Shown: positions 1 to 12,300 of the stretch, one piece after another
How positions within the stretch are numbered: the first letter of the stretch is position 1
Layout of the letters: each line of letters begins with the position of its first letter
Source: Plectrocnemia conspersa
Taxonomy: Eukaryota > Arthropoda > Insecta > Trichoptera > Polycentropodidae
Direction: 5' to 3'
Assembly (NCBI GenBank): GCA_009617715.1
Contig: VTFK01000053.1
Location: 496,001 to 560,000 of the forward strand
Length of the DNA: 64,000 nt
Made by a program: the position numbers and the translations under genes
Notes under the pieces: model-generated
Database searches by the model: none
Seen by the model: the letters and a program-made list of their open reading frames with translations, nothing else
Told to the model about the DNA's origin: nothing

Positions 1-1143
1 CTAAAAAAAGGTCATCATGGAAATTTTTGTTTAAAGAACATCTCGAATTTTTTGTTTGAGAACGAATTGCTGCGAGAGCTAAATAAAAAAGGTATTTTTG
101 AACATGTTTAAGTAGGACAAAGAAATACAAAAGGAGGACGTCTGGTCACTTTACCTATAACACCTTGATAATAACCATGTATTATTATGCGTATTATTAT
201 TATGTCAAAATAATTCTTCCATTAAATATAAATTCTGATCGCTTATATTCTGACCGATGTATTCTGATCTATTAAAATAAATTCTGACCATAATCGTATT
301 AAAATTTTGCCCCGAAAAGTACGAGCCATATAATAATTACTAATTCCTATCTCCCAGACATAATAGAAAATTTAAAAAATCACTAGGTTCCATGTGAAAT
401 CTGTATAAGACCACTCGTATATCGTGTACTTATCCCTAAAACAAATAAAAATACAAAATAGTGAAGTTTTGGTTCTGGGAAACCCCTTCCCTCTGCCAAA
501 GGCCAGATAACAACACGGTCGGGCAGTGACAGTTGACAGTAAATCTATTTTCTTTGCTGTAAAAATAGATTAAATATAAAAATAATTTATTCCGGTTTGG
601 GAATTCATAATTACTGCTAGTAAAAGTACAATATAAAACTGTAAGCTCGGCAAAATAATCAGTAAGAATCGCGTTGAATGCACCATGGTTTGTCCGCAAC
701 TCGATGTAACTCATGAATTAAATACCAGAAATAAAAAATAAGAGATAGCCTATATTGTTCATTTAAAACAAATTGAGGGGGACGAATATAAGATAATGCA
801 AAGCTTTTCTTATTAGACACGGGAAAATTTCTAACAAGAATCACCTCAATGATAATTGATCACCATCGAAGACTTTTTATGCACATCCGTTCCACATACG
901 CCGCATGCGATAAGTGAAACAACTCATTATCAATTTGTATCCGTTTTTTAATCACACGTCACAATTTCATCTCGTTGATGCGATTACTATATTTTTTCAT
1001 ACGCGACAATGATCGATCTCGAAGAATTAGAAAATCGCTTTCATCGCCGCTGAACGCAGCATCATCGTCACGCGATCATGATATTCATTGCCGCATACCT
1101 ATCTACTGCACACGAGAGGAAGAAGTGCGTCTGTACAACGTGA
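1..1143. other. Left edge, no supported gene
   Basis: AT-rich. I looked for a continuation of the minus-strand exon at 1509-1176. A short frame opens after TTTTTACAG near 560 in the right phase, but its translation is not convincing. Otherwise nothing was seen. Confidence 0.4.
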
Positions 1144-1509
1144 TCATATATTGGCTAAAAACCAGTTTCGCTTACCGTTCGTCCCACTCCTCTGGCCGGC
1201 GTACTTCCTCACGAAGAGCCTCGACGGCTTCGGAATCGAGGCCCTGGTCGTGGCAGCCTCAGTCGCGTTTTTGACTTCACTGCGAGCAGTCGTCGTGCTC
1301 CTCCTACCCAGCACCAATCTCCTTCTCGGCAAGGATGGAGACGCAGTCGCAGATTTGCGAGTATCTTCTTTCGGCGACGGAGTGGTGCTTTGATCCGGCT
1401 TGGGGCTGAATCGACTCGAAGATCTTCTTGGGAAGAATCCTGGCCTAGCTTTCTGAGTCGTGTTTTGACCCTGCTCTTGAATGGAGTTGATCGTGGAAGC
1501 TTCCGAGAT
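1144..1509 (-). CDS. Probable additional 3' chitinase exon (exon 20)
   Basis: Open frame from acceptor TTTTCATCAG (exon starts at 1509) reading ISEASTINSIQEQGQNTTQK, then Ser/Arg/Thr-rich sequence (GFFPRRSSSRFSPKP, RRRLVLGRRSTTTARS, RASIPKPSRLFVRKYAG). Composition and the basic-core-then-STT style match the big chitinase exon on the same strand, and it is GC-richer than its surroundings. Phase 0 at the acceptor fits the phase-0 donor CAG/GTCAGT at 9396 that overlaps the chitinase stop, so a long isoform (about 2,737 residues if it stops at TGA 1146-1144) is plausible. A consensus donor GTAAGC at 1175 would instead splice out after RSGTN, toward the left edge. It could also belong to a separate gene; the joining intron would be about 7.9 kb. 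Confidence 0.6.
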   Translation of the reverse strand: MSEASTINSIQEQGQNTTQKARPGFFPRRSSSRFSPKPDQSTTPSPKEDTRKSATASPSLPRRRLVLGRRSTTTARSEVKNATEAATTRASIPKPSRLFVRKYAGQRSGTNGKRNWFLANI

Positions 1510-2587
1510 CTGATGAAAACATAAAATAAGGTAATTAAACAACATGTATATAAAGTTGTATTGTATATTATACACAGCTTAAAATATGAGTAGAGTAGTA
1601 GATGGAAATGTCGGTCAACAGTGGTTGCGGCTTATGATTTTTTCGATTCGATTGCGTAACGCACACCTGAGAATTGTTACATCTCAGGGCATCCGAAGAT
1701 TCATCTCATGGTATGGGTTACGCCTCGAACGGTAAACACGATCCGGTCCGCGGAATGATAGTGAAAGTGGCCATCATCTGATGTGTTAGGCACGGAATTT
1801 TTCCTTTAATGTCAAAAGATCACGTTGAGTAACATCACAACTGACGCTTCCTCTTCATAATATTGTTTATTTATTGTTTACAGATCGAGAAACCGGAAAA
1901 TCAAGATGAAGAAACACACGAGAGGGGACATTGCACATTTTGATGAAAAAAAACATGAATGTAAAACGAAATTAAAACATACTTTCAGCCCGGCTCTTTA
2001 GCTGGTGGGCTTGTTTATTTCAATGATCCCATCTCCTGAATTATCCTCTTACATTTTATAACATGGTGTATAATATATAATAAAAATATTTATTTTAACA
2101 TCAAATAATTTAATTTCTACACTTACAAAAATATTTTTACATGGTTATAAATTATATTATTAAATTAACGCCGATTTGCGTAATAATTACACGAAAATGC
2201 AAATATGTAACATATGTATGTGACAATGGTTATATAAGTTTAGTGGTGCCCACGGAGAGAAATCCTGTTCATGACACCTTGTACTCGCGAACACGTCTCG
2301 CTGTATGTAAATTGGAATTCTTGCGTTTTAAAGGCACGAGCTATTGCAAAACCCTTTTCGAACGGAACGATGAATCGAATTAACATTGAACGTAGCAAAA
2401 ATTACAGCCATTATAATGATAATTATTCACCAAAAAAATACACATTTATATGCGATTACAAAATACTTAATCTACGCTCGATGCATATTTTAACGCGATA
2501 TACAAAAAAAACGTTAATTTTAACAACACTTGCATGATGAAATGGACAATGGATAAAAATTAGGGGGAAATAAAAAAAAATAATCAT

Positions 2588-2955
2588 GCTCAACACTTGA
2601 GTTATTATGACGCAAACGTCATTCGATAAAATCGCCGCTAATTTATTTTTTATTATGGCAACTCACATGTACATATTTATGCCCAATATTTGAGTTGTGT
2701 CAAATACATAGATGGTCATAAACGTCATTCGATGAAATTACCTTTATTTTGTTTTAGATTAGATCGAAGAAAATCTATAGAAATTGATATATCATTTAAT
2801 TTATAATAATATAAATTAATTTAATATGTACATATTTATTACAATGTCGTGAGTAATAAGGAAGTCTCGTAAAACAACATTTTTTAACATGCCCATAATT
2901 TGGGTTGTTATCTCAAATTTATGAGCGTAGCTAAACGCCATTTTATGAAATTGTA
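2588..2955 (+). repeat. Three diverged copies of a roughly 60-bp unit
   Basis: Units near 2588-2640, 2681-2742 and 2890-2955 share the order GCCCAATATTTGAGTTGT, a variable middle, then AAACGTCATTCGATGAAAT. Spacers differ in length. They look like remains of one dispersed repeat or a local amplification. Confidence 0.5.
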
Positions 2956-5900
2956 TTTGATGTTCATTTTTATTGTTTTATATATCATATATGTATATAT
3001 TATTATGATTATTATTAAGGCTGTTCATATGCATATTATTTATGGTATGTTATAGTGGGCGTTGAATGAAACTTGAGACGAACCATTTGAATGAAATTCG
3101 TGGGAGGAATAAGTTTGGCAATCGATGATGAAATTTTAATGCAAATTAATTAATCCTGCGTCGGTTTTACCAAATATAATCGTTGCCTAATTATGGATTT
3201 TTAAACCTGAAAAGATAATTACAGCAAAATTGTACTTCATATTGGAATACGAGAATAAAAAATCACCTTCTCATTTTTATGTTGGAAGCTAAGTTAAGAG
3301 CTAAAAAGCTATATCTTAGATTATGCAATAATAGCATTTGAATTATTGAAGATTATCAAAAAAAATATGTAATAAAAATATAAAATATTTAAAACAAACT
3401 TTGCTTATATATTTGAATATTTTCCAGGATTTTTATAAATAAGTATTGTAAGGATAACGATAAGACATGAGAAGCAAATAAATCTTCTTACAGCTTCAGC
3501 GAAATTATCTGAGTATTGAATACATACTTAAATTGAGCAATTATATATAGAGAATCATGGTGATCCGCGGAGTAATTTAAATATATTTTTAATTTGCTTA
3601 TTAAAATGTTTTATTAAATTCCGATTCGTCTTTCTTTTAATTTTCATCTAATTAGGTCAATAGGAGCAATATCAAGTATATCACACTTGTTCAAAATAGT
3701 TAGCGGCAGTCAAATCTGTTCAGATGACAGGTTGGAACTTGTTCTAAAAAAACTAACGCGTCGATCATAAAAGTCCAGTAAAAAAACTGGCTAATCCAAT
3801 TCAATTCATCTCCAAGTCGGCAGCAGTGGGCGAGCACTAAGTCTCCCTCACGGAAAAACAAGTAGCATTTCATCTTTAGAATGTTACTTTTATGAAAAAA
3901 TCATGGCCATGGTCCGTGAGATCCGAAAGTTGGATGACCGCTGAATATAGAATATAACATATCCATTGCTTTTAAAATAGCAATATTGTTATATATGTTA
4001 AAATACATGTCAATTTCTAGTGAAGTTATGTTTTCACTAGGATAAATGGAATTTTACTAACTCAATTAAAATGTATCAAACAATTTTACGGTTGAATAAC
4101 AGTAAAACTATCTGCTTAGAAACGGATGATCTGTTACGCGTATTTTTATATGATCAGAGATTCACAGATTATTACGACAAAATACTACAACATTAAAAAT
4201 ATAATAAACCAAACTCAAACAAATTAACCGAATGAAAGTTCGACAATTATAGTTAGTTTTATTAGAACAAGTTGGCTTTGGGTTTGAACAGCAAACATTT
4301 CACAACTGTCAAATTGAGTTTTATAGATATTTTAAAGCAACATATAATTTCATTAGCGCATCAGTTAAATTATATTTATGCTTGTACAAATATAGATAAT
4401 ACATATATTTGTACTGACGAAAGTATAGAAGCAGCAGTTGTGCATTTACAGACTTGTAACATAATTTCATTATTAAAGCACTGCCTGTATAATAAAATGT
4501 TGGATTTGAAACATTTGTGCATATACAATTTAGGCTTTTAAAAATATTTATTTTTGTTATGCGGGCATTTTCATGTAGCATTACGTATCATACGGTCTGT
4601 CAAGACACTGATAATATCCATCTTCACAATAACAATTACTTTACGTTGTGGCAATATGTAAATCAATAAACATTACATTTGGAGTTACTGGGAGTTTAAT
4701 TAGAAGACGCAAAAAAAACAACATACAGCAAAACAACAGCTTGGTGCTATTCTCAAACCCTCAAAAATTTAATAATAAAATGTTTAATGCGAAAAATTAT
4801 TTAATAGCTTTAAATTTTATTTAATAATACAAACTTTACCGCAAAGGTATTTTAAATAAAAACGAAAGTGATTTTTTGCTATACTCTTATAAAAATTGGT
4901 TCACTATTAATTAGAATAGTAAAAGTTCTTTATATTTTTTATTTATTCACAACGTAAAATTGCATTTCTAAATATGTTTTTTTTTTATTCAATATACCTA
5001 ATGTATTGACCATAATGTCAGTATAATAAAAACGTGACACCTTTTTTATTTATATTTTATAAATATATTAAATTTCAGCCGCACGTACCAGATAACCATC
5101 AAAGAACGTTATGTTACGCGGTTTGCAGCAAAAAAAACTTTGCGGTCAAAAACCTACAAGTCGTTATAATAATTTCTAGTGATAAACGAGAACGCGACTA
5201 GCATTACAAATCATGCTATTTATTTGGTAATGGCAATGAACCGAGCGTCGCTGAAAATTACGCTAATCAGCGCTTGACTAACGCTCCGTTGAGTCACGAT
5301 TGCGAAAATCTTCGCCGCAAAATCGACCAACAGGTAATTACCAACGATAATTAATGCAACTCGAACTAAAATCCATAACCTTGGCAGAAATGATTCATAC
5401 TAATAAACAAAATATTTTGGGATTTTTTACCAATACGACATGTATTTAAATGTCAAGGTATACGTCGTAATTTAGTTTACAAATTCCCTTACATCCTCAC
5501 ATTATTTTTATTGGGCTTAAATGTCAAATGCTTCACGAAGTTCATTGCCAAATATAAAAATCCGGGTGTGTCTTCTTCGCACTTGGAATGCAAATAACCG
5601 CAAACGACATAATGCGGATTGAGATTCAGAATAATAAAAACTGGTTTTGCCCAAAATGACTCACACAGTGTATAATAAAATATATAAAAAAACGCGAGAT
5701 GCAGCAAAAACTTATTTTGCGCATCTTTGATAATCAATTGCATCATAATGTAATGGATACATGTGCAATTTTCCTTATTTTCCTTTTATATAAAATACAA
5801 ATGCAGATCTCCTTGAGATGTCGCCGATGCGCGCAGAATATACGATAGAACGAACGACCCAATTTTAGAGATAAATTTTTCAATCAAACGTTCAGAACCG

Positions 5901-8098
5901 CTGCTTTGAATCGGAATGGAACTTTGAAAGGTTTACTTCGTGTACTAGCATGAGTCACGAATGCCTGCAGATTTATCATTAGTATCATTAGGTACACATT
6001 CTTTGAGTTTAACTATATTATTATCGATCTAAAAAAAAATAGCTAATATTTTTATAATATCCACTAGATTAATTTAAGTTTGAGCTTGAAGATGTTCATA
6101 AATGAATAAGTGCTTTCAACGTCTTCGAGTATACTATTCAAAGATCCCTACTTATTAACTTATTTGTACTTAAATTTTTATTTACACTTAAAAGTCCACC
6201 TTTTTTATTAACATTTTAAGAGTTTGGATCAATTGCTAAACAGACAGGAATTCGTGATAAAGAGCTATATGAAATACATCTTAACATAGGGCAAACCTTA
6301 TAGATGTATCCGAAAAGATTTCTCTTAAAAAAATGATTATATAACTGAAGATTGCACAGAGCAGTCGAAAAACCTTAATTGGCAATCAGAAGAAGCTTGC
6401 GCAAAGTCAAGATGTCGTTGCGAAAATTCGAGTATAAACAAAACGTATAACGATAATTTTCGCAGAATATAAAAGAAACTGCGTTTTGCAACGATTTCTC
6501 AAAGATGAAGAAAATTCATTCTGCATTTACGTGAGAACGGACGCCGGTCCATGTTCTCTGATCAATTATTACACACTCACACACGTAACGTATTTCTTTT
6601 TTACTACTACAAAACCAAAAGATACACAGTGGTCACTGCTCGTAAGATAATTAATATAAAGATATAAAAAAAATCCATACAAGTCTATGTGGGACAAGTC
6701 GCCCTTGGAATGTGGTCTCTCGGCTTGTACCGAAAATTCCACAGCGAAAACGAAACTGGAATAACAGCATTGGAATTATATTATAAGCAATAACCTACGT
6801 GCATTTTTTCTTTCAGGTTAAAAATCATTTGCATGTATCTATTTAGAGGTCATGTGTGTACAGAATTACAAATTTTCCTTACAAAACATGCCTTATTTTG
6901 GTCAAACGACCATATTTATTATTAAAATGCCTCGAGCGCGATGATGCGTGATATGACTTTTATATTTTTTTAACGTTTCTCACAATGAATGATGTGAGAA
7001 TAAAATGCGAGTGATAATTTACTTTATAAAAGTCAAGGTTCGATTCGTTCAAATTAATACACCTGCCGTTTTAAAACAACGATACAATTATATTAAGAAA
7101 ATCATATGTAAATGAATGATGATGTTTGATTCTACTTTAGATTACATGTGTTTTTTAAAGGTTTATTTTAAGAATAATATGTAATACTTTATTGTATTAG
7201 ATACATTTTTTCAAAAAGTCGAGAATTCTCTTTTCTCGAGAAATGAAAATCATCGAGAAATTAGAATGCCTAGTCACAACGACATAAATGTGGTTGAAAA
7301 CGCAAAACGACCCCTCGGACGTACAGAAAAATTGTTTCTATTGCATTGCGAAATAGTCGAGTTACAAATTAAGGTGTAACTGCTATTTTAAATGATTTTA
7401 AAGGAATCGAAATATCAAAGCGACATTTACAACGAAAAAACTGTTGATGATTGGAAAAAAGTACGTCTTTGAATTAGGTTTTAAAATGTTTTATTTTCAA
7501 TTCATGCTATAAATGTTTACGGTATTTTTTTTAATTTAACTGATCCAATCGAATATCCAATAGAAAATTTTTGAGCAGTTCTTAAATCCAGTGCTTAATA
7601 CTAATTTAGATATTTTGAAAAATAAACATTGAATACGTGTGGCAAAACGACCCAAAAATAAAATTAAAACTATAATAGCATATAAGAGCACTCTAAGTAA
7701 TAACAGTGAAAGGTACTGTTACTAGATATTATTTTTTTAAATTAAAACTGTGTATAAACTACAAAAATATGAAAAATAATGTCTGGTCCAATTGTTTTGT
7801 CACACCACTGTATATACAGATTTTTAAAATATCAAAGGAGGATACTAAAACAAAAAAAGGTTATCTCGGAACTTTTTATCCATTTAGCTGCTTGAGCTAA
7901 AAAATAAACAGTTCAGATAGTTTTGATCGAAAAATAAAAAAGAATAACAAAATGAGAAGTTTAATATAAAAAAAAAAAGTTTAATATTAAAATATATATC
8001 TGCAGGTGAAAATGTATTTTGATATGAATTCACTGAAATTACTTTTCTAGATAGATTCAAGAATGTTTTTTTTAGAGTTTCTTTGAGTGATAACCCGA

Positions 8099-8220
8099 GA
8101 ATTTCTGGTTAAGAATCAGGGGGAGGGGGACAAAAGTTGGTAAACCATGAACGTTTTTTGTAATATTTCGATTTCATTAAGATTCACAGCATTTCATTAA
8201 ATGACATTGTCAAATTTCCC
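8099..8220. mobile_element. Small C-tract MITE, partial copy in reverse orientation
   Basis: Read on the complement, this holds CATTTAATGAAATGC and CCAACTTTTGTCCCCCTCCC, in the same order as copy B (CATTTAATGAAATCG, then CCAATTTTTGCCCTCCCC). The ends are less clear. A fourth, short remnant of the family (C run followed by GGAAAGAGCTGAAATGACGT) is at about 56605-56646. Confidence 0.4.
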
Positions 8221-9380
8221 TGCTCCTATTTGCAAGAATTCGTGCTTTTATTATCATTAATATACGTCATTTCATATGCACCGACAAATGTGAAGGATTT
8301 TCATTGAAGGAGAATGCACTGGAGAAGAAAAAACATGATAGACAGCTTCCGATCCGGAAAAGAAGAACAATGGGATAAATTACACATGAAAATGGATATA
8401 TGTAGATGGTGAGATTAATTGCAGCGAGAGAATCATTTATAGATTGCTGTACAGATATTATTTCTAGCTTTTATGAGAAAATAATGCGATTACAATCTGT
8501 GAAGAGCATAACCCAATTTTAAAATATAAAATGACCTAACTCACTGTTACGTAAGAATAAAAAAATAAACAAACAACCATTAGATCGACCGCAAAACATA
8601 CATCATTGGGAAACGTAAACGCTGGTACAATCGTGTCATTATTACATACATAAAAAAAATCGGCGTTGATAATATTTATATTAAAAAAGACTCACCAAAG
8701 TCTCGAAGATATGAAGATGATCAAAACAGGCACAATTATATCACAAATCACATATTATAACTAATTGTAAAAAATCTTATAAAATTGTACAAGAAACGCT
8801 TTTATTACTATGCATAATAAAATAATACAAAACATACTACATAACGAACGATATTACAATAATAATTTACAGTTCTGTATATCAATACAAATGTCGTATG
8901 AGGCAACTTTAACGCCCGAATGATTGGCTGAATCATCATTAATAATTAACTAATAACAATATTAACATTATCGTTAAAACAATACCTTAATATATATACT
9001 TATTTGTACATTGATTAACTTAAAACATATGTATGTACGTCATGCGATTAATTAAAATATTTTATGACTATGTGATATTTACAAACTTATCGACTAACTG
9101 TCACTATGACACAAGATTCAACACTGGAGCTCATTAATACAATACATTATAATTAATATAATTAACTTTGGATTGGACTACACCACGTGTCGTTATTGTT
9201 TTTTTTTTGGATAGGGTTTCACGATGCAGATGTTAAATATTGTCTTAATCTCATACATCCATGCATATTACGGACTTGGGTTATCAGATTTGTTTTCAAT
9301 TTGTTTTATGTAGGCCATCAGTCATATACTGGCCTTTGGTTGTGTTAATTCATTGTCCAGTCTTCACCACGATTAACTAT

Positions 9381-12300
9381 TTACTCTTCACTGACCTGCG
9401 TCGTTGGCGGTAAGGTAGTGGTTCTTCTGAACGCGGAGCTTCGAAGCAGACCAGGCCTCAGAGGCTTTATCGTTACCTTTTTAGGGTTGTCTAGGGTTGA
9501 TACTTTAGTTATAGCCTCCGTCGTGGAAATTACTTTGGGTTTAATTGGTTCTGGTGCTTTTGACTTTCTAGCGTCTATTGGGACATTTTGGGATCGAATG
9601 GCACTGAATCTGGATCTACCAGATGTGTAACTATTAGTCCTGTTGTATTTGGGGGTAGTGAATGGAACGTTTTTAACATCTACTGTAGTAGCGTTTATTT
9701 TATTCTTCGACGAAGGAAGAATAGACAATCTAGTCACGTTATTAGATTTTAGTTGATTTAATTGATTTCGTCTCGGGAATGTTAACTTTGGCCGCTTCTT
9801 GGCAATCTTAGATAACGTATCGTTTGCTGACACGACGGGTTGTATGTTAACGATCGAAGATTCTATTTCAGGTGCTTTGGTCGTCGTCGTTTGATTCTCT
9901 TCAACGACTGCAGTAGTGGATGATACAGTTTTCGATACGGATTCTACGGTACTTTCCGTAACATAAATTGGTGTAGTGTTAACACTTTCGACTTTTTCAA
10001 CTTTCTTAAGCACAACTTTATCTAAAGTGGCTATTGTTATTTCAGCGTCTGGCGCTTTGGAAGTTTCCTCTGTCTTGTTGGATTCGATTGTGGAAACAGT
10101 AACGGGAGGTATTTCTACGACTTTGTCTTTCTCAATAATTGATTCAGCAGCAGCTGGAACTCCAAAAAATTCTTGCTTTTCAAATTTCTCGTCTGGTCGT
10201 ATTACTTGAATTTTAGCAAAAGTATCCAATGATCTACCAGTCTTTTCAGATTCGTTATTTTCACTCGGCGATGAAGTAGTACCTGGCGATGCATACACCA
10301 CAAACGGTTCATTTCCTCCTACAGTCTTCTTTTCGCTTGTTACTTTTCTAGCGGTAAGGGTAGAATTATCATCAGCTTTAAAAAGTCCCTCTAAAGACAA
10401 AGTTGAAGATTCTGCTACTTTAAGAGTAACGCTTTTAGCCGTAGTACTCGTAAGTTCACTCAGATCAACCGCACCTGGTACAAATCTACTTTCACTCACA
10501 GTCGCTGGCATTTCTTCAGTTGTATCTTCTTCTTTTACTTCATCCTCTTTATCTTCTTTTACAATTTCAGTTTTAGATTGTACAGAGTATTCTCTACGAT
10601 CATAATCTGATATAAGAGGACCGTCAATTATGTCTATATATGCATTTCTGTGATTATAGGCTGAATTAACACTTTCAGACGCTATCAAATTTTCTTTTCC
10701 ACTATCAGAGAAATTAATCAAATTTCTGGCATTTCTAGCTTCATCAATTCTAATCGGATTGTTGGGAGGATTCGGCACTGGATACTCGTGACTGAGATTA
10801 GTAAGATAGATTGGAATATCTCCTTCCACTATTTTTATAAGCGTGAATCTACTCACTTCGCCGATCTTGTCTAACTTAGGTTTCGACTCTAGTTTACGTT
10901 CTGTCTTTTCAATTAATCTACTTTCGTTCTTACGATTCAATCTGTGTTTTTCCTGCGAAGAAGATACTTCAACGATTCTGCTAACTTCAAACAATTTATC
11001 GAGTTGAGTGCTCGTTTTAATTATAGGTTCACTAATTGCTTTCTCAACGGTAGGTTCGGTAGTCGATGACGTTGTTAAGATATTTATTATAGGAGGAAGA
11101 GAATCGTCGTTGTTCTTGCTCACTGTGTGATTCTTTTGATTGAAATGACTAAGTGAAAACACTTGTCTTTCTGTAGTTGGTTTGGCAGTTTCCGCATTGT
11201 ATATTGTAGTAATTTCGTTATCGTCCACATTTTCAGTGTTCGTTTCATCTTCCATAGATGCCGTGAAATCTTCTGTAGTCGTAAATAATGCATCTATATC
11301 CGCATCAGATTCTGTCATGTCGAACATGTCAGTAGTAGTTTCAATAAGATCTGTTGTAATATCAGTACTGTCTTCATCTGTATTTTCCTTCAAAGGATTT
11401 GCTGTCGTGAGAGAGAACTTTTTAGGATTACTAAACAGTTGGGTATGCTTAGCTTTAATCGCTTCTCTTATTGCTTCAGTTGTAGAAAGAGTTTCTGTAG
11501 GAGTTCTAATTGACGTGAATTTTCTAGAAAAGCTCCTTGTTGTAGATTCTTGGGGTGATGCAGTAGACGTTCCGAATCGATTCTTTTGTTGTGTCGGTCT
11601 ATTGAATCTTCTGACCTGTTCCTCAGTAGAAGGTCTTGTTCCTACGGGTCTATTAAAACCTACGGGTCTATTGGGTTGTCTAGCGATCGGAACTCTTGGA
11701 GCGACTGACGTTGTTCTTTGAGGCGAATTGAATCTATTTGCAAACCTAGTTGTGGTCGTGCTCGGTGTCGTTGAAGACGATGTTACCTCTTCTTCCCTTT
11801 CTTCATCTTCATCCTCTTCGTTAACTTCTTCGACATTATCTTCTACTTTTCTGCCCGTCTGTTCTATTGTTGGACCTCTTGTAAATAACTGATCAAGCGG
11901 TACGAACACGAGATCTTCAGGTTCTTCTCCAGCGACAAGGTCTTCGTCTATAAGATCATCTTCGTCAGTTGTAGTCGTGCGAGCGGTTGATACAGGTCGC
12001 CTATTTATAGGTCTAGCGCTGAACGTGGGCCTTCGTGGTGTCACCCTAACTTTCTCTGCAGCAGTTACTTGATCAGGAGTTAACGGTGTGGTATAAGGTG
12101 CATTGTTGAATTTTCTACTATATATTTTGCTAATGGTTGTGCTTGGCTCTGTGGAGGTTAATAAACCTATTGGTCTTTTGATGGGCCGGTAAGACGGTCG
12201 ATCAGGTTTCGGACGAGTGGAACTCGGAGAGGCTGTAGTCTGTTCAGATAAAACATCATCTTCATCTGACTCTAAGGCTGCTGAAATATCATCGACTGAC

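Larger units (their letters stand above)
1510..9380. other. 3' flank or last intron of the chitinase
   Basis: If the long isoform exists this is its last intron; otherwise it is intergenic. AT-rich, with the three-copy unit (2588-2955), the MITE fragment (8099-8220), and a possible minus-strand AATAAA at 8801-8806 for the short form. At 7794-7812 TTTTGTCACACCACTGTA resembles a Tc1-type terminal repeat. No coding sequence was recognised. Confidence 0.5.

Noticed and set aside
1088..1393. 101-codon plus-strand ORF
   Set aside because: Shadow of the Ser/Thr-rich minus-strand exon at 1144-1509.
11182..11721. 179-codon plus-strand ORF (and several others between 9.4 and 14.6 kb)
   Set aside because: Antisense shadows of the giant chitinase exon; they are Ser/Val-rich reverse readings with no domain.
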